A DNA stretch of 64,000 bases from Paragordius varius (lineage: Eukaryota; Nematomorpha), in assembly GCA_964247055.1 (NCBI GenBank), contig OZ176054.1, positions 372,001 through 436,000 of the forward strand, written 5' to 3'. Within the stretch, counting starts at the first letter, position 1, and each line of letters starts with the position of its first letter. Positions 53,101 to 64,000 of this stretch are shown piece after piece. The notes beneath the pieces are model-generated. The model saw only the letters and a list, made by a program, of their open reading frames with translations, made no database searches and was not told the DNA's origin. The translations under genes and the position numbers were made by a program.

Positions 53101-55010
53101 TTAAAAAATTTATTTTATAAGATTTTAAAAATAAAAATGGCTACCTAAAATCCAAATTTGATCAGGTGATGTCACTATAATTTTTTTGGGTAGCCCTATG
53201 GTAGTTCCATCATCACCCCAAATATTTTGGGGATCGGACTATAAATGTAATTTTTATGAATTTTTTAAATATTTAAAAAATTTATTTTATACGATTTTAA
53301 AAATAAAAATGGCTACCTAAAATCCAAATTTGATCAGGTGATGTCGCCATAATTTTTTTTGGGTAGCCCTATGGTAGTTCCATCATAACCCCAAATATTT
53401 TTGAGATCGGACTTTAAATATAATTTTTATGAATTTTTTAAATATTTAAAAAATTTATTTTATACGATTTTAAAAATAAAAATGGCTACCTAAAATCCAA
53501 ATTTGATCAGGTGATGTCGCCATAATTTTTTTTGGGTAGCCCTATAGTAGTTCCATCATCACCCCAAATATTTTTGAGATCGGAGTATAAATGTAATTTT
53601 TATGAATTTTTTAAATATTTAAAAAATTTATTTTATACGATTTTAAAAATAAAAATGGCTACCTAAAATCCAAATTTGATCAGGTGATGTCACTATAATT
53701 TTTTTGGGTGGCCCTATGGTAGTTCCATCATCACCCCAAATATTTTGGGGATCGGACTATAAATGTAATTTTTATGAATTTTTTAAATATTTAAAAAATT
53801 TATTTTATACGATTTTAAAAATAAAAATGGCTACCTAAAATCCAAATTTGATCAGGTGATGTCGCCATAATTTTTTTTGGGTAGCCCTATAGTAGTTCCA
53901 TCATCACCCCAAATATTTTTGAGATCGGAGTATAAATGTAATTTTTATGAATTTTTTAAATATTTAAAAAATTTATTTTATACGATTTTAAAAATAAAAA
54001 TGGCTACCTAAAATCCAAATTTGATCAGGTGATGTCACTATAATTTTTTTGGGTGGCCCTATGGTAGTTCCATCATCACCCCAAATATTTTGGGGATCGG
54101 ACTATAAATGTAATTTTTATGAATTTTTTAAATATTTAAAAAATTTATTTTATACGATTTTAAAAATAAAAATGGCTACCTAAAATCCAAATTTGATCAG
54201 GTGATGTCACCATAATTTATTTGGGTAGCCCTATAGTAGTTCCATCATCACCCCAAATATTTTTGAGATCGGAGTATAAATGTAATTTTTATGAATTTTT
54301 CAAATATTTAAAAAATTTATTTTATACGATTTTAAAAATAAAAATGGCTACCTAAAATCCAAATTTGATCAGGTGATGTCACCATAATTTATTTGGGTAG
54401 CCCTATGGTAGTTCCATCATCACCCCAAATATTTTGGGGATCGGACTATAAATGTAATTTTTATAAATTTTTTAAATATTTAAAAAATTTATTTTATAAG
54501 ATTTTAAAAATAAAAATGGCTACCTAAAATCCAAATTTGATCAGGTGATGTCACCATAATTTATTTGGGTAGCCCTATGGTAGTTCCATCATCACCCCAA
54601 ATATTTTGGGGATCGGACTATAAATGTAATTTTTATGAATTTTTAAATATTTAAAAAATTAATTTTATACGATTTTAAAAATAAAAATGGCTACCTAAAA
54701 TCCAAATTTGATCAGGTGATGTCGCCATAATTTTTTTTGGGTAGCCCTATGGTAGTTCCATCATAACCCCAAATATTTTTGAGATCGGACTTTAAATGTA
54801 ATTTTTATGAATTTTTTAAATATTTAAAAAATTTATTTTATACGATTTTAAAAATAAAAATGGCTACCTAAAATTTAAATTTGATCAGGTGATGTCACCA
54901 TAATTTTTTTGGGTAGCCCTATGGTAGTTCCATCATCACCCCAAATATTTTGGGGATCGGACTATAAATGTAATTTTTATGAATTTTTTAAATATTTAAA
55001 AAATTTATTT
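50130..55010. repeat. 13-monomer higher-order repeat (2240 bp) with a 6-monomer prelude
   Basis: GGACTTTAAATATAAT occurs at about 50138, 51172 and 53412. The steps are 1034 bp (6 monomers) and 2240 bp (13 monomers). Between the last two copies the rare TTTTTCAAATATTT (52061, 54301), TTTTTATAAATTTT (about 52223, 54463) and AAAATTTAAATTTG (52631, 54870) keep the offset, with one base lost near 54640. The second copy stops matching at about 55.0 kb. Confidence 0.85.
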
Positions 55011-56759
55011 TATACGATTTTAAAAATAAAAATGGCTACCTAAAATCCAAATTTGATCAGGTGATGTCACCATAATTTATTTGGGTAGCCCTATGGTAGT
55101 TCCATCATCACCCCAAATATTTTGGGGATCGGACTATAAATGTAATTTTTATGAATTTTTTAAATATTTAAAAAATTAATTTTATACGATTTTAAAAATA
55201 AAAATGGCTACCTAAAATCCAAATTTGATCAGGTGATGTCGCCATAATTTTTTTTGGGTAGCCCTATGGTAGTTCCATCATAACCCCAAATATTTTTGAG
55301 ATCGGACTTTAAATGTAATTTTTATGAATTTTTTAAATATTTAAAAAATTTATTTTATACGATTTTAAAAATAAAAATGGCTACCTAAAATCCAAATTTG
55401 ATCAGGTGATGTCGCCATAATTTTTTTTGGGTAGCCCTATGGTAGTTCCATCATCACCCCAAATATTTTTGAGATCGGAGTATAAATGTAATTTTTATGA
55501 ATTTTTTTAATAATTAAAAAATTTATTTTATACGATTTTAAAAATAAAAATGGCTACCTAAAATCCAAATTTGATCAGGTGATGTCGCCATAATTTTTTT
55601 TGGGTAGCCCTATAGTAGTTCCATCATCACCCCAAATATTTTTGAGATCGGAGTATAAATGTAATTTTTATGAATTTTTTTAATAATTAAAAAATTTATT
55701 TTATACGATTTTAAAAATAAAAATGGCTACCTAAAATCCAAATTTGATCAGGTGATGTCACTATAATTTTTTTGGGTGGCCCTATGGTAGTTCCATCATC
55801 ACCCCAAATATTTTGGGGATCGGACTATAAATGTAATTTTTATGAATTTTTTAAATATTTAAAAAATTTATTTTATACGATTTTAAAAATAAAAATGGCT
55901 ACCTAAAATCCAAATTTGATCAGGTGATGTCACCATAATTTATTTGGGTAGCCCTATAGTAGTTCCATCATCACCCCAAATATTTTTGAGATCGGAGTAT
56001 AAATGTAATTTTTATGAATTTTTTAAATATTTAAAAAATTTATTTTATACGATTTTAAAAATAAAAATGGCTACCTAGAATCCAAATTTATCAATTGATG
56101 TCGCCATAATTTTTTTTGGGTAGCCCTATGGTAGTTCCATCATCACCCCAAATATTTTCGAGATCGGAGTATAAATGTAATTTTTATAAATTTTTTAAAT
56201 ATTTAAAAAATTTATTTTATAAGATTTTAAAAATAAAAATGGCTACCTAAAATCCAAATTTGATCAGGTGATGTCACCATAATTTATTTGGGTAGCCCTA
56301 TGGTAGTTCCATCATCACCCCAAATATTTTGGGGATCGGACTATAAATGTAATTTTTATGAATTTTTTAAATATTTAAAAAATTAATTTTATACGATTTT
56401 AAAAATAAAAATGGCTACCTAAAATCCAAATTTGATCAGGTGATGTCGCCATAATTTTTTTTGGGTAGCCCTATGGTAGTTCCATCATAACCCCAAATAT
56501 TTTTGAGATCGGACTTTAAATGTAATTTTTATGAATTTTTTAAATATTTAAAAAATTTATTTTATACGATTTTAAAAATAAAAATGGCTACCTAAAATCC
56601 AAATTTGATCAGGTGATGTCGCCATAATTTTTTTTGGGTAGCCCTATAGTAGTTCCATCATCACCCCAAATATTTTTGAGATCGGAGTATAAATGTAATT
56701 TTTATGAATTTTTTAAATATTTAAAAAATTTATTTTATACGATTTTAAAAATAAAAATG

Positions 56760-57105
56760 GCTACCTAAAATCCAAATTTGATCAGGTGATGTCACCATAA
56801 TTTATTGGGGTAGCCCTATAGTAGTTCCATCATCACCCCAAATATTTTTGAGATCGGAGTATAAATGTAATTTTTATGAATTTTTTAAATATTTAAAAAA
56901 TTTATTTTATACGATTTTAAAAATAAAAATGGCTACCTAAAATCCAAATTTGATCAGGTGATGTCACCATAATTTATTGGGGTAGCCCTATAGTAGTTCC
57001 ATCATCACCCCAAATATTTTTGAGATCGGAGTATAAATGTAATTTTTATGAATTTTTTAAATATTTAAAAAATTTATTTTATACGATTTTAAAAATAAAA
57101 ATGGC
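56760..57105. repeat. Adjacent identical monomers sharing TTTATTGGGG
   Basis: Two successive monomers carry AATTTATTGGGGTAGCC in place of the usual TTTATTTGGG. The variant is not seen elsewhere in the window, so this is a recent single-monomer duplication. A comparable pair with TTTTTTTAATAATTAAAA lies at about 55500-55690. Confidence 0.85.
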
Positions 57106-57199
57106 TACCTAAAATCCAAATTTGATCAGGTGATGTCACTATAATTTTTTTGGGTAGCCCTATGGTAGTTCCATCATCACCCCAAATATTTTGGGGATC

Positions 57200-60100
57200 G
57201 GACTATAAATGTAATTTTTATGAATTTTTTAAATATTTAAAAAATTTATTTTATACGATTTTAAAAATAAAAATGGCTACCTAAAATCCAAATTTGATCA
57301 GGTGATGTCACCATAAATTTTTTTGGGTAGTCCTATGGTAGTTCCATCATCACCCCAAATATTGTCGAGATCGGAGTATAAATGTAGTTTTTTTGAATTT
57401 TTTAAATATTTAAAAAATTTATTTTATACGATTTTAAAAATAAAAATGGCTACCTAGAATCCAAATTTGATCAGGTGATGTCGCCATAATTTTTTTTGGG
57501 TAGCCCTATAGTAGTTCCATCATCACCCCAAATATTTTTGAGATCGGAGTATAAATGTAATTTTTATGAATTTTTTAAATATTTAAAAAATTTATTTTAT
57601 ACTATTTGAAAAATAAAAATGGCTACCTAAAATCCAAATTTGATCAGGTGATGTCACCATAATTTATTTGGGTAGCCCTATAGTAGTTCCATCATCACCC
57701 CAAATATTTTTGAGATCGGAGTATAAATGTAATATTTATGAATTTTTTAAATATTTAAAAAATTTATTTTATACGATTTTAAAAATAAAAATGGCTACCT
57801 AAAATCCAAATTTGATCAGGTGATGTCGCCATAATTTTTTTGGGTAGCCCTATGGTAGTTCCATCATAACCCCAAATATTTTTGAGATCGGAGTATAAAT
57901 GTAATTTTTATGAATTTTTTAAATATTTAAAAAATTTATTTTATACTATTTGAAAAATAAAAATGGCTACCTAAAATCCAAATTTGATCAGGTGATGTCG
58001 CCATAATTTTTTTTGGGTAGCCCTATAGTAGTTCCATCATCACCCCAAATATTTTTGAGATCGGAGTATAAATGTAATTTTTATGAATTTTTTAAATATT
58101 TAAAAAATTTATTTTATACGATTTTAAAAATAAAAATGGCTACCTAAAATCCAAATTTGATCAGGTGATGTCACCATAATTTATTTGGGTAGCCCTATAG
58201 TAGTTCCATCATCACCCCAAATATTTTTGAGATCGGAGTATAAATGTAATATTTATGAATTTTTTAAATATTTAAAAAATTTATTTTATAAGATTTTAAA
58301 AATAAAAATGGCTACCTAAAATCCAAATTTGATCAGGTGATGTCACCATAATTTATTTGGGTAGCCCTATAGTAGTTCCATCATCACCCCAAATATTTTT
58401 GAGATCGGAGTATAAATGTAATTTTTATGAATTTTTTAAATATTTAAAAAATTTATTTTATACGATTTACAAAATAAAAATGGCTACCTAAAATCCAAAT
58501 TTGATCAGGTGATGTCACCATAATTTATTTGGGTAGCCCTATAGTAGTTCCATCATCACCCCAAATATTTTTGAGATCGGAGTATAAATGTAATTTTTAT
58601 GAATTTTTTAAATATTTAAAAAATTTATTTTATACGATTTTAAAAATAAAAATGGCTACCTAAAATCCAAATTTGATCAGGTGATGTCACCATAATTTAT
58701 TTGGGTAGCCCTATAGTAGTTCCATCATCACCCCAAATATTTTTGAGATCGGAGTATAAATGTAATTTTTATGAATTTTTTAAATATTTAAAAAATTTAT
58801 TTTATACGATTTTAAAAATAAAAATGGCTACCTAAAATCCAAATTTGATCAGGTGATGTCACCATAATTTATTTGGGTAGCCCTATGGTAGTTCCATCAT
58901 CACCCCAAATATTTTGGGGATCGGACTATAAATGTAATTTTTATGAATTTTTTAAATATTTAAAAAATTTATTTTATACGATTTTAAAAATAAAAATGGC
59001 TACCTAAAATCCAAATTTGATCAGGTGATGTCACCATAATTTATTTGGGTAGCCCTATAGTAGTTCCATCATCACCCCAAATATTTTTGAGATCGGAGTA
59101 TAAATGTAATTTTTATGAATTTTTTAAATATTTAAAAAATTTATTTTATACGATTTTAAAAATAAAAATGGCTACTTAAAATCCAAATTTGATCAGGTGA
59201 TGTCGCCATAATTTTTTTTGGGTAACCCTATGGTGGTTCCATCATCACCCCAAATATTTTTGAGATCGGAGTATAAATGTAATTTTTATGAATTTTTTAA
59301 ATATTTAAAAAATTTATTTTATACGATTTTAAAAATAAAAATGGCTACCTAAAATCCAAATTTGATCAGGTGATGTCACCATAATTTATTTGGGTAGCCC
59401 TATAGTAGTTCCATCATCACCCCAAATATTTTTGAGATCGGAGTATAAATGTAATTTTTATGAATTTTTTAAATATTTAAAAAATTTATTTTATACGATT
59501 TTAAAAATAAAAATGGCTACCTAAAATCCAAATTTGATCAGGTGATGTCACCATAATTTATTTGGGTAGCCCTATAGTAGTTTCATCATCACCCCAAATA
59601 TTGTCGAGATCGGAGTATAAATGTAATTTTTTTGAATTTTTTAAATATTTAAAAAATTTATTTTATACGATTTTAAAAATAAAAATGGCTACCTAAAATC
59701 CAAATTTGATCAGGTGATGTCGCCATAATTTTTTTTGGGTAACCCTATGGTGGTTCCATCATCACCCCAAATATTTTTGATATCGGACTTTAAATGTAAT
59801 TTTTATGAATTTTTTAAATATTTAAAAAATTTATTTTATACGATTTTAAAAATAAAAATGGCTACCTAAAATCCAAATTTGATCAGGTGAATGTCGCCAT
59901 AATTTTTTTTGGGTAGCCCTATAGTAGTTCCATCATCACCCCAAATATTTTTGAGATCGGAGTATAAATGTAATTTTTATGAATTTTTTAAATATTTAAA
60001 AAATTTATTTTATACGATTTTAAAAATAAAAATGGCTACCTAAAATCCAAATTTGATCAGGTGATGTCACTATAATTTTTTTGGGTAGCCCTATGGTAGT

Positions 60101-60510
60101 TCCATCATCACCCCAAATATTTTGGGGATCGGACTATAAATGTAATTTTTATGAATTTTTTAATTATTTAAAAAATTTATTTTATACGATTTTAAAAATA
60201 AAAATGGCTACCTAAAATCCAAATTTGATCAGGTGATGTCGCCATAATTTTTTTTGGGTAGCCCTATGGTAGTTCCATCATCACCCCAAATACTTTGGGG
60301 ATCGGACTATAAATGTAATTTTAATGAATTTTTTAAATATTTAAAAAATTTATTTTATACGATTTTAAAAATAAAAATGGCTACCTAAAATCCAAATTTG
60401 ATCAGGTGATGTCACCATAATTTATTTGGGTAGCCCTATGGTAGTTCCATCATCACCCCAAATATTTTGGGGATCGGACTATAAATGTAATTTTTATGAA
60501 TTTTTTAAAT
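57200..60510. repeat. Distant copy of the 37.7-41.3 kb and 46.3-47 kb blocks
   Basis: ATAAATTTTTTTGGGTAGTCC (37841, 57313), CCTAGAATCC (37981, 57453), TACTATTTG, TGTAATATTTATG (38257, 57729) and ATCATAACCCC (38391, 57863) are all exactly 19472 bp apart. After about 58.05 kb the register shifts by six monomers: GGCTACTTAAAA and AGTTTCATCATC are offset by 18438 bp. From about 59.8 kb the match moves to the 46.4-46.9 kb block at 13442 bp (AGGTGAATG, TTAATTATTT). This stretch is therefore a mosaic of blocks seen earlier. Confidence 0.8.
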
Positions 60511-60589
60511 ATTTAAAAAATTAATTTTATACGATTTTAAAAATAAAAATGGCTACCTAAAATCCAAATTTGATCAGGTGATGTCACTA

Positions 60590-63500
60590 TAATTTTTTTG
60601 GGTGGCCCTATGGTAGTTCCATCATCACCCTAAATATTTTGGGGATCGGACTATAAATGTAATTTTTATGAATTTTTTAAATATTTAAAAAATTTATTTT
60701 ATAAGATTTTAAAAATAAAAATGGCTACCTAAAATCCAAATTTGATCAGGTGATGTCACCATAATTTATTTGGGTAGCCCTATGGTAGTTCCATCATCAC
60801 CCCAAATATTTTGGGGATCGGACTTTAAATGTAATTTTTATGAATTTTTTAAATATTTAAAAAATTTATTTTATACGATTTTAAAAATAAAAATGGCTAC
60901 CTAAAATCCAAATTTGATCAGGTGATGTCACCATAAATTTTTGTGGGTAGTCCTATGGTAGTTCCATCATCACCCCAAATATTGTCGAGATCGGAGTATA
61001 AATGTAGTTTTTTTGAATTTTTTAAATATTTAAAAAATTTATTTTATACGATTTTAAAAATAAAAATGGCTACCTAAAATCCAAATTTGATCAGGTGATG
61101 TCGCCATAATTTTTTTTGGGTAGCCCTATAGTAGTTCCATCATCACCCCAAATATTTTTGAGATCGGAGTATAAATGTAATTTTTATGAATTTTTTAAAT
61201 ATTTAAAAAATTTATTTTATACGATTTTAAAAATAAAAATGGCTACCTAAAATCCAAATTTGATCAGGTGATGTCACCATAATTTATTTGGGTAGCCCTA
61301 TAGTAGTTCCATCATCACCCCAAATATTTTTGAGATCGGAGTATAAATGTAATTTTTATGAATTTTTTAAATATTTAAAAAATTTATTTTATAAGATTTT
61401 AAAAATAAAAATGGCTACCTAAAATCCAAATTTGATCAGGTGATGTCGCCATAATTTTTTTTGGGTAGCCCTATAGTAGTTCCATCATCACCCCAAATAT
61501 TTTTGAGATCGGAGTATAAATGTAATTTTTATGAATTTTTTAAATATTTAAAAAATTTATTTTATACGATTTTAAAAATAAAAATGGCTACCTAAAATCC
61601 AAATTTGATCAGGTGATGTCACCATAATTTATTTGGGTAGCCCTATAGTAGTTCCATCATCACCCCAAATATTTTTGAGATCGGAGTATAAATGTAATTT
61701 TTATGAATTTTTTAAATATTTAAAAAATTTATTTTATACGATTTTAAAAATAAAAATGGCTATTTAAAATCCAAATTTGATCAGGTGATGTCGCCATAAT
61801 TTTTTTGGGTAACCCTATGGTGGTTCCATCATCACCCCAAATATTTTTGAGATCGGAGTATAAATGTAATTTTTATGAATTTTTTAAATATTTAAAAAAT
61901 TTATTTTATACGATTTTAAAAATAAAAATGGCTACCTAAAATCCAAATTTGATCAGGTGATGTCACCATAATTTATTTGGGTAGCCCTATAGTAGTTTCA
62001 TCATCACCCCAAATATTGTCGAGATCGGAGTATAAATGTAATTTTTTTGAATTTTTTAAATATTTAAAAAATTTATTTTATACGATTTTAAAAATAAAAA
62101 TGGCTACCTAAAATCCAAATTTGATCAGGTGATGTCGCCATAATTTTTTTTGGGTAACCCTATGGTGGTTCCATCATCACCCCAAATATTTTTGATATCG
62201 GACTTTAAATGTAATTTTTATGAATTTTTTAAATATTTAAAAAATTTATTTTATACGATTTTAAAAATAAAAATGGCTACCTAAAATCCAAATTTGATCA
62301 GGTGATGTCGCCATAATTTTTTTTGGGTAGCCCTATAGTAGTTCCATCATCACCCCAAATATTTTTGAGATCGGAGTATAAATGTAATTTTTATGAATTT
62401 TTTAAATATTTAAAAAATTTATTTTATACGATTTTAAAAATAAAAATGGCTACCTAAAATCCAAATTTGATCAGGTGATGTCACCATAATTTATTTGGGT
62501 AGCCCTATAGTAGTTCCATCATCACCCCAAATATTTTTGAGATCGGAGTATAAATGTAATTTTTATGAATTTTTTAAATATTTAAAAAATTTATTTTATA
62601 CGATTTTAAAAATAAAAATGGCTATTTAAAATCCAAATTTGATCAGGTGATGTCGCCATAATTTTTTTGGGTAACCCTATGGTGGTTCCATCATCACCCC
62701 AAATATTTTTGAGATCGGAGTATAAATGTAATTTTTATGAATTTTTTAAATATTTAAAAAATTTATTTTATACGATTTTAAAAATAAAAATGGCTACCTA
62801 AAATCCAAATTTGATCAGGTGATGTCACCATAATTTATTTGGGTAGCCCTATAGTAGTTTCATCATCACCCCAAATATTGTCGAGATCGGAGTATAAATG
62901 TAATTTTTTTGAATTTTTTAAATATTTAAAAAATTTATTTTATACGATTTTAAAAATAAAAATGGCTACCTAAAATCCAAATTTGATCAGGTGATGTCGC
63001 CATAATTTTTTTTGGGTAACCCTATGGTGGTTCCATCATCACCCCAAATATTTTTGATATCGGACTTTAAATGTAATTTTTATGAATTTTTTAAATATTT
63101 AAAAAATTTATTTTATACGATTTTAAAAATAAAAATGGCTACCTAAAATCCAAATTTGATCAGGTGATGTCGCCATAATTTTTTTTGGGTAGCCCTATAG
63201 TAGTTCCATCATCACCCCAAATATTTTTGAGATCGGAGTATAAATGTAATTTTTATGAATTTTTTAAATATTTAAAAAATTTATTTTATACGATTTTAAA
63301 AATAAAAATGGCTACCTAAAATCCAAATTTGATCAGGTGATGTCACTATAATTTTTTTGGGTGGCCCTATGGTAGTTCCATCATCACCCCAAATATTTTG
63401 GGGATCGGACTATAAATGTAATTTTTATGAATTTTTTAAATATTTAAAAAATTTATTTTATAAGATTTTAAAAATAAAAATGGCTACCTAAAATCCAAAT

Positions 63501-64000
63501 TTGATCAGGTGATGTCACCATAATTTATTTGGGTAGCCCTATGGTAGTTCCATCATAACCCCAAATATTTTTGAGATGGGACTTTAAATGTAATTTTTAT
63601 GAATTTTTTAAATATTTAAAAAATTTATTTTATACGATTTTAAAAATAAAAATGGCTACCTAAAATCCAAATTTGATCAGGTGATGTCACCATAAATTTT
63701 TGTGGGTAGTCCTATGGTAGTTCCATCATCACCCCAAATATTGTCGAGATCGGAGTATAAATGTAGTTTTTTTGAATTTTTTAAATATTTAAAAAATTTA
63801 TTTTATACGATTTTAAAAATAAAAATGGCTACCTAAAATCCAAATTTGATCAGGTGATGTCGCCATAATTTTTTTTGGGTAGCCCTATAGTAGTTCCATC
63901 ATCACCCCAAATATTTTTGAGATCGGAGTATAAATGTAATTTTTATGAATTTTTTAAATATTTAAAAAATTTATTTTATACGATTTTAAAAATAAAAATG
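60590..64000. repeat. 5-monomer repeat and distant copy of the 43.7-46 kb block
   Basis: GGCTATTTAAAATCC lies at 61758 and 62620, an 862 bp (5-monomer) step. Flanking GGGTAACCC, AGTTTCATC and GATATCGGAC copies keep order. GGGTGGCCC at 43711 and 63362, and ATAAATTTTTGTGGG at 44041 and 63692, are both 19651 bp apart, so the right end repeats the 43.7-44.3 kb block. The array continues past the edge. Confidence 0.8.

Larger units (their letters stand above)
15507..64000. repeat. AT-rich ~172 bp satellite array, right of the retroelement
   Basis: The same satellite resumes at GAGTATAAATG in the middle of the monomer split by the retroelement. It continues without interruption for about 280 copies to the right edge. 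Marker offsets give a mean monomer of about 172.3 bp (for example 3099 bp for 18 copies and 2240 bp for 13). Individual copies vary by a few bases, through T-run length changes and small indels such as the short copies near 24130, 24471 and 43590. No gene, RNA gene or other transposable element is visible in this 48.5 kb. Confidence 0.98.
20121..64000. repeat. Right satellite subfamily domain
   Basis: Monomers with ATATTTTTGAGATCGG, CTATAGTAG and AATTTATTTGGG dominate. They are often neighboured by GTCGCC copies with a long T run. A GGGTAACCCTATGGTGG type recurs from about 21.8 kb. GGACTTTAAA accompanies some TTGAG copies. G-type copies (TTTTGGGGATCGGAC) return in blocks, chiefly at 41-43, 46.6-56.5 and 60-61 kb. 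The abrupt change at about 20.1 kb marks a junction between separately amplified parts of one family. Confidence 0.8.

Noticed and set aside
1-64000. CRISPR array
   Set aside because: The whole 172 bp unit repeats without unique spacers, and units are contiguous; this is a satellite.

Overview
This window is almost entirely one tandem satellite DNA. A monomer of about 172-173 bp (about 26% G+C in the first copy) repeats head to tail in a single orientation, roughly 360 times, from base 1 to base 64000. The only interruption is a 1.49 kb LTR retrotransposon relic at 14013-15506. I see no host protein gene, tRNA, rRNA or CRISPR array. The retroelement's nucleocapsid and pol-tail remnants resemble Ty3/gypsy elements common in animals, so an AT-rich eukaryote, perhaps a metazoan, is likely. 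I do not recognise the satellite and cannot name the species.

Layout. The left domain (1 to about 20.1 kb) is made of monomers carrying ATATTTTCGAG or ATATTTTGGGG at one diagnostic site, long T runs before GGGTAGCC, and CTATGGTAG. The right domain (about 20.1-64 kb) is dominated by monomers with ATATTTTTGAG, AATTTATTTGGG and CTATAGTAG. G-type monomers (TTTTGGGGATCGGAC) reappear in blocks, mainly at 41-43, 46.6-56.5 and 60-61 kb. Rare private variants act as bar codes. They show nested higher-order repeats with units of 2, 3, 5, 6, 7, 8, 10, 13, 17, 18 and 23 monomers. The clearest is an 18-monomer, 3099 bp unit at about 28-35.7 kb. Large blocks also recur 13.4-19.7 kb apart within the window.

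Each monomer contains a 24 bp perfect palindrome, a second dyad (GGCTACC...GGTAGCC) around GGTGA/TCACC, and several A/T tracts. Near-nucleosomal length, higher-order organisation and dyad richness are typical of centromeric or pericentromeric satellites. That role is an inference; nothing here proves it.

The retroelement has paired LTRs (290 and 293 bp), a 4 bp target duplication (GAGT), a candidate primer site, a polypurine tract, and only scraps of gag and pol. It looks like a young insertion of an already deleted, non-autonomous family. Its LTRs are identical over the first 262 bp, yet differ in the last 30 bp or so, which is unexpected. Monomer counts and offsets were obtained by reading marker variants by eye, not by computed alignment.
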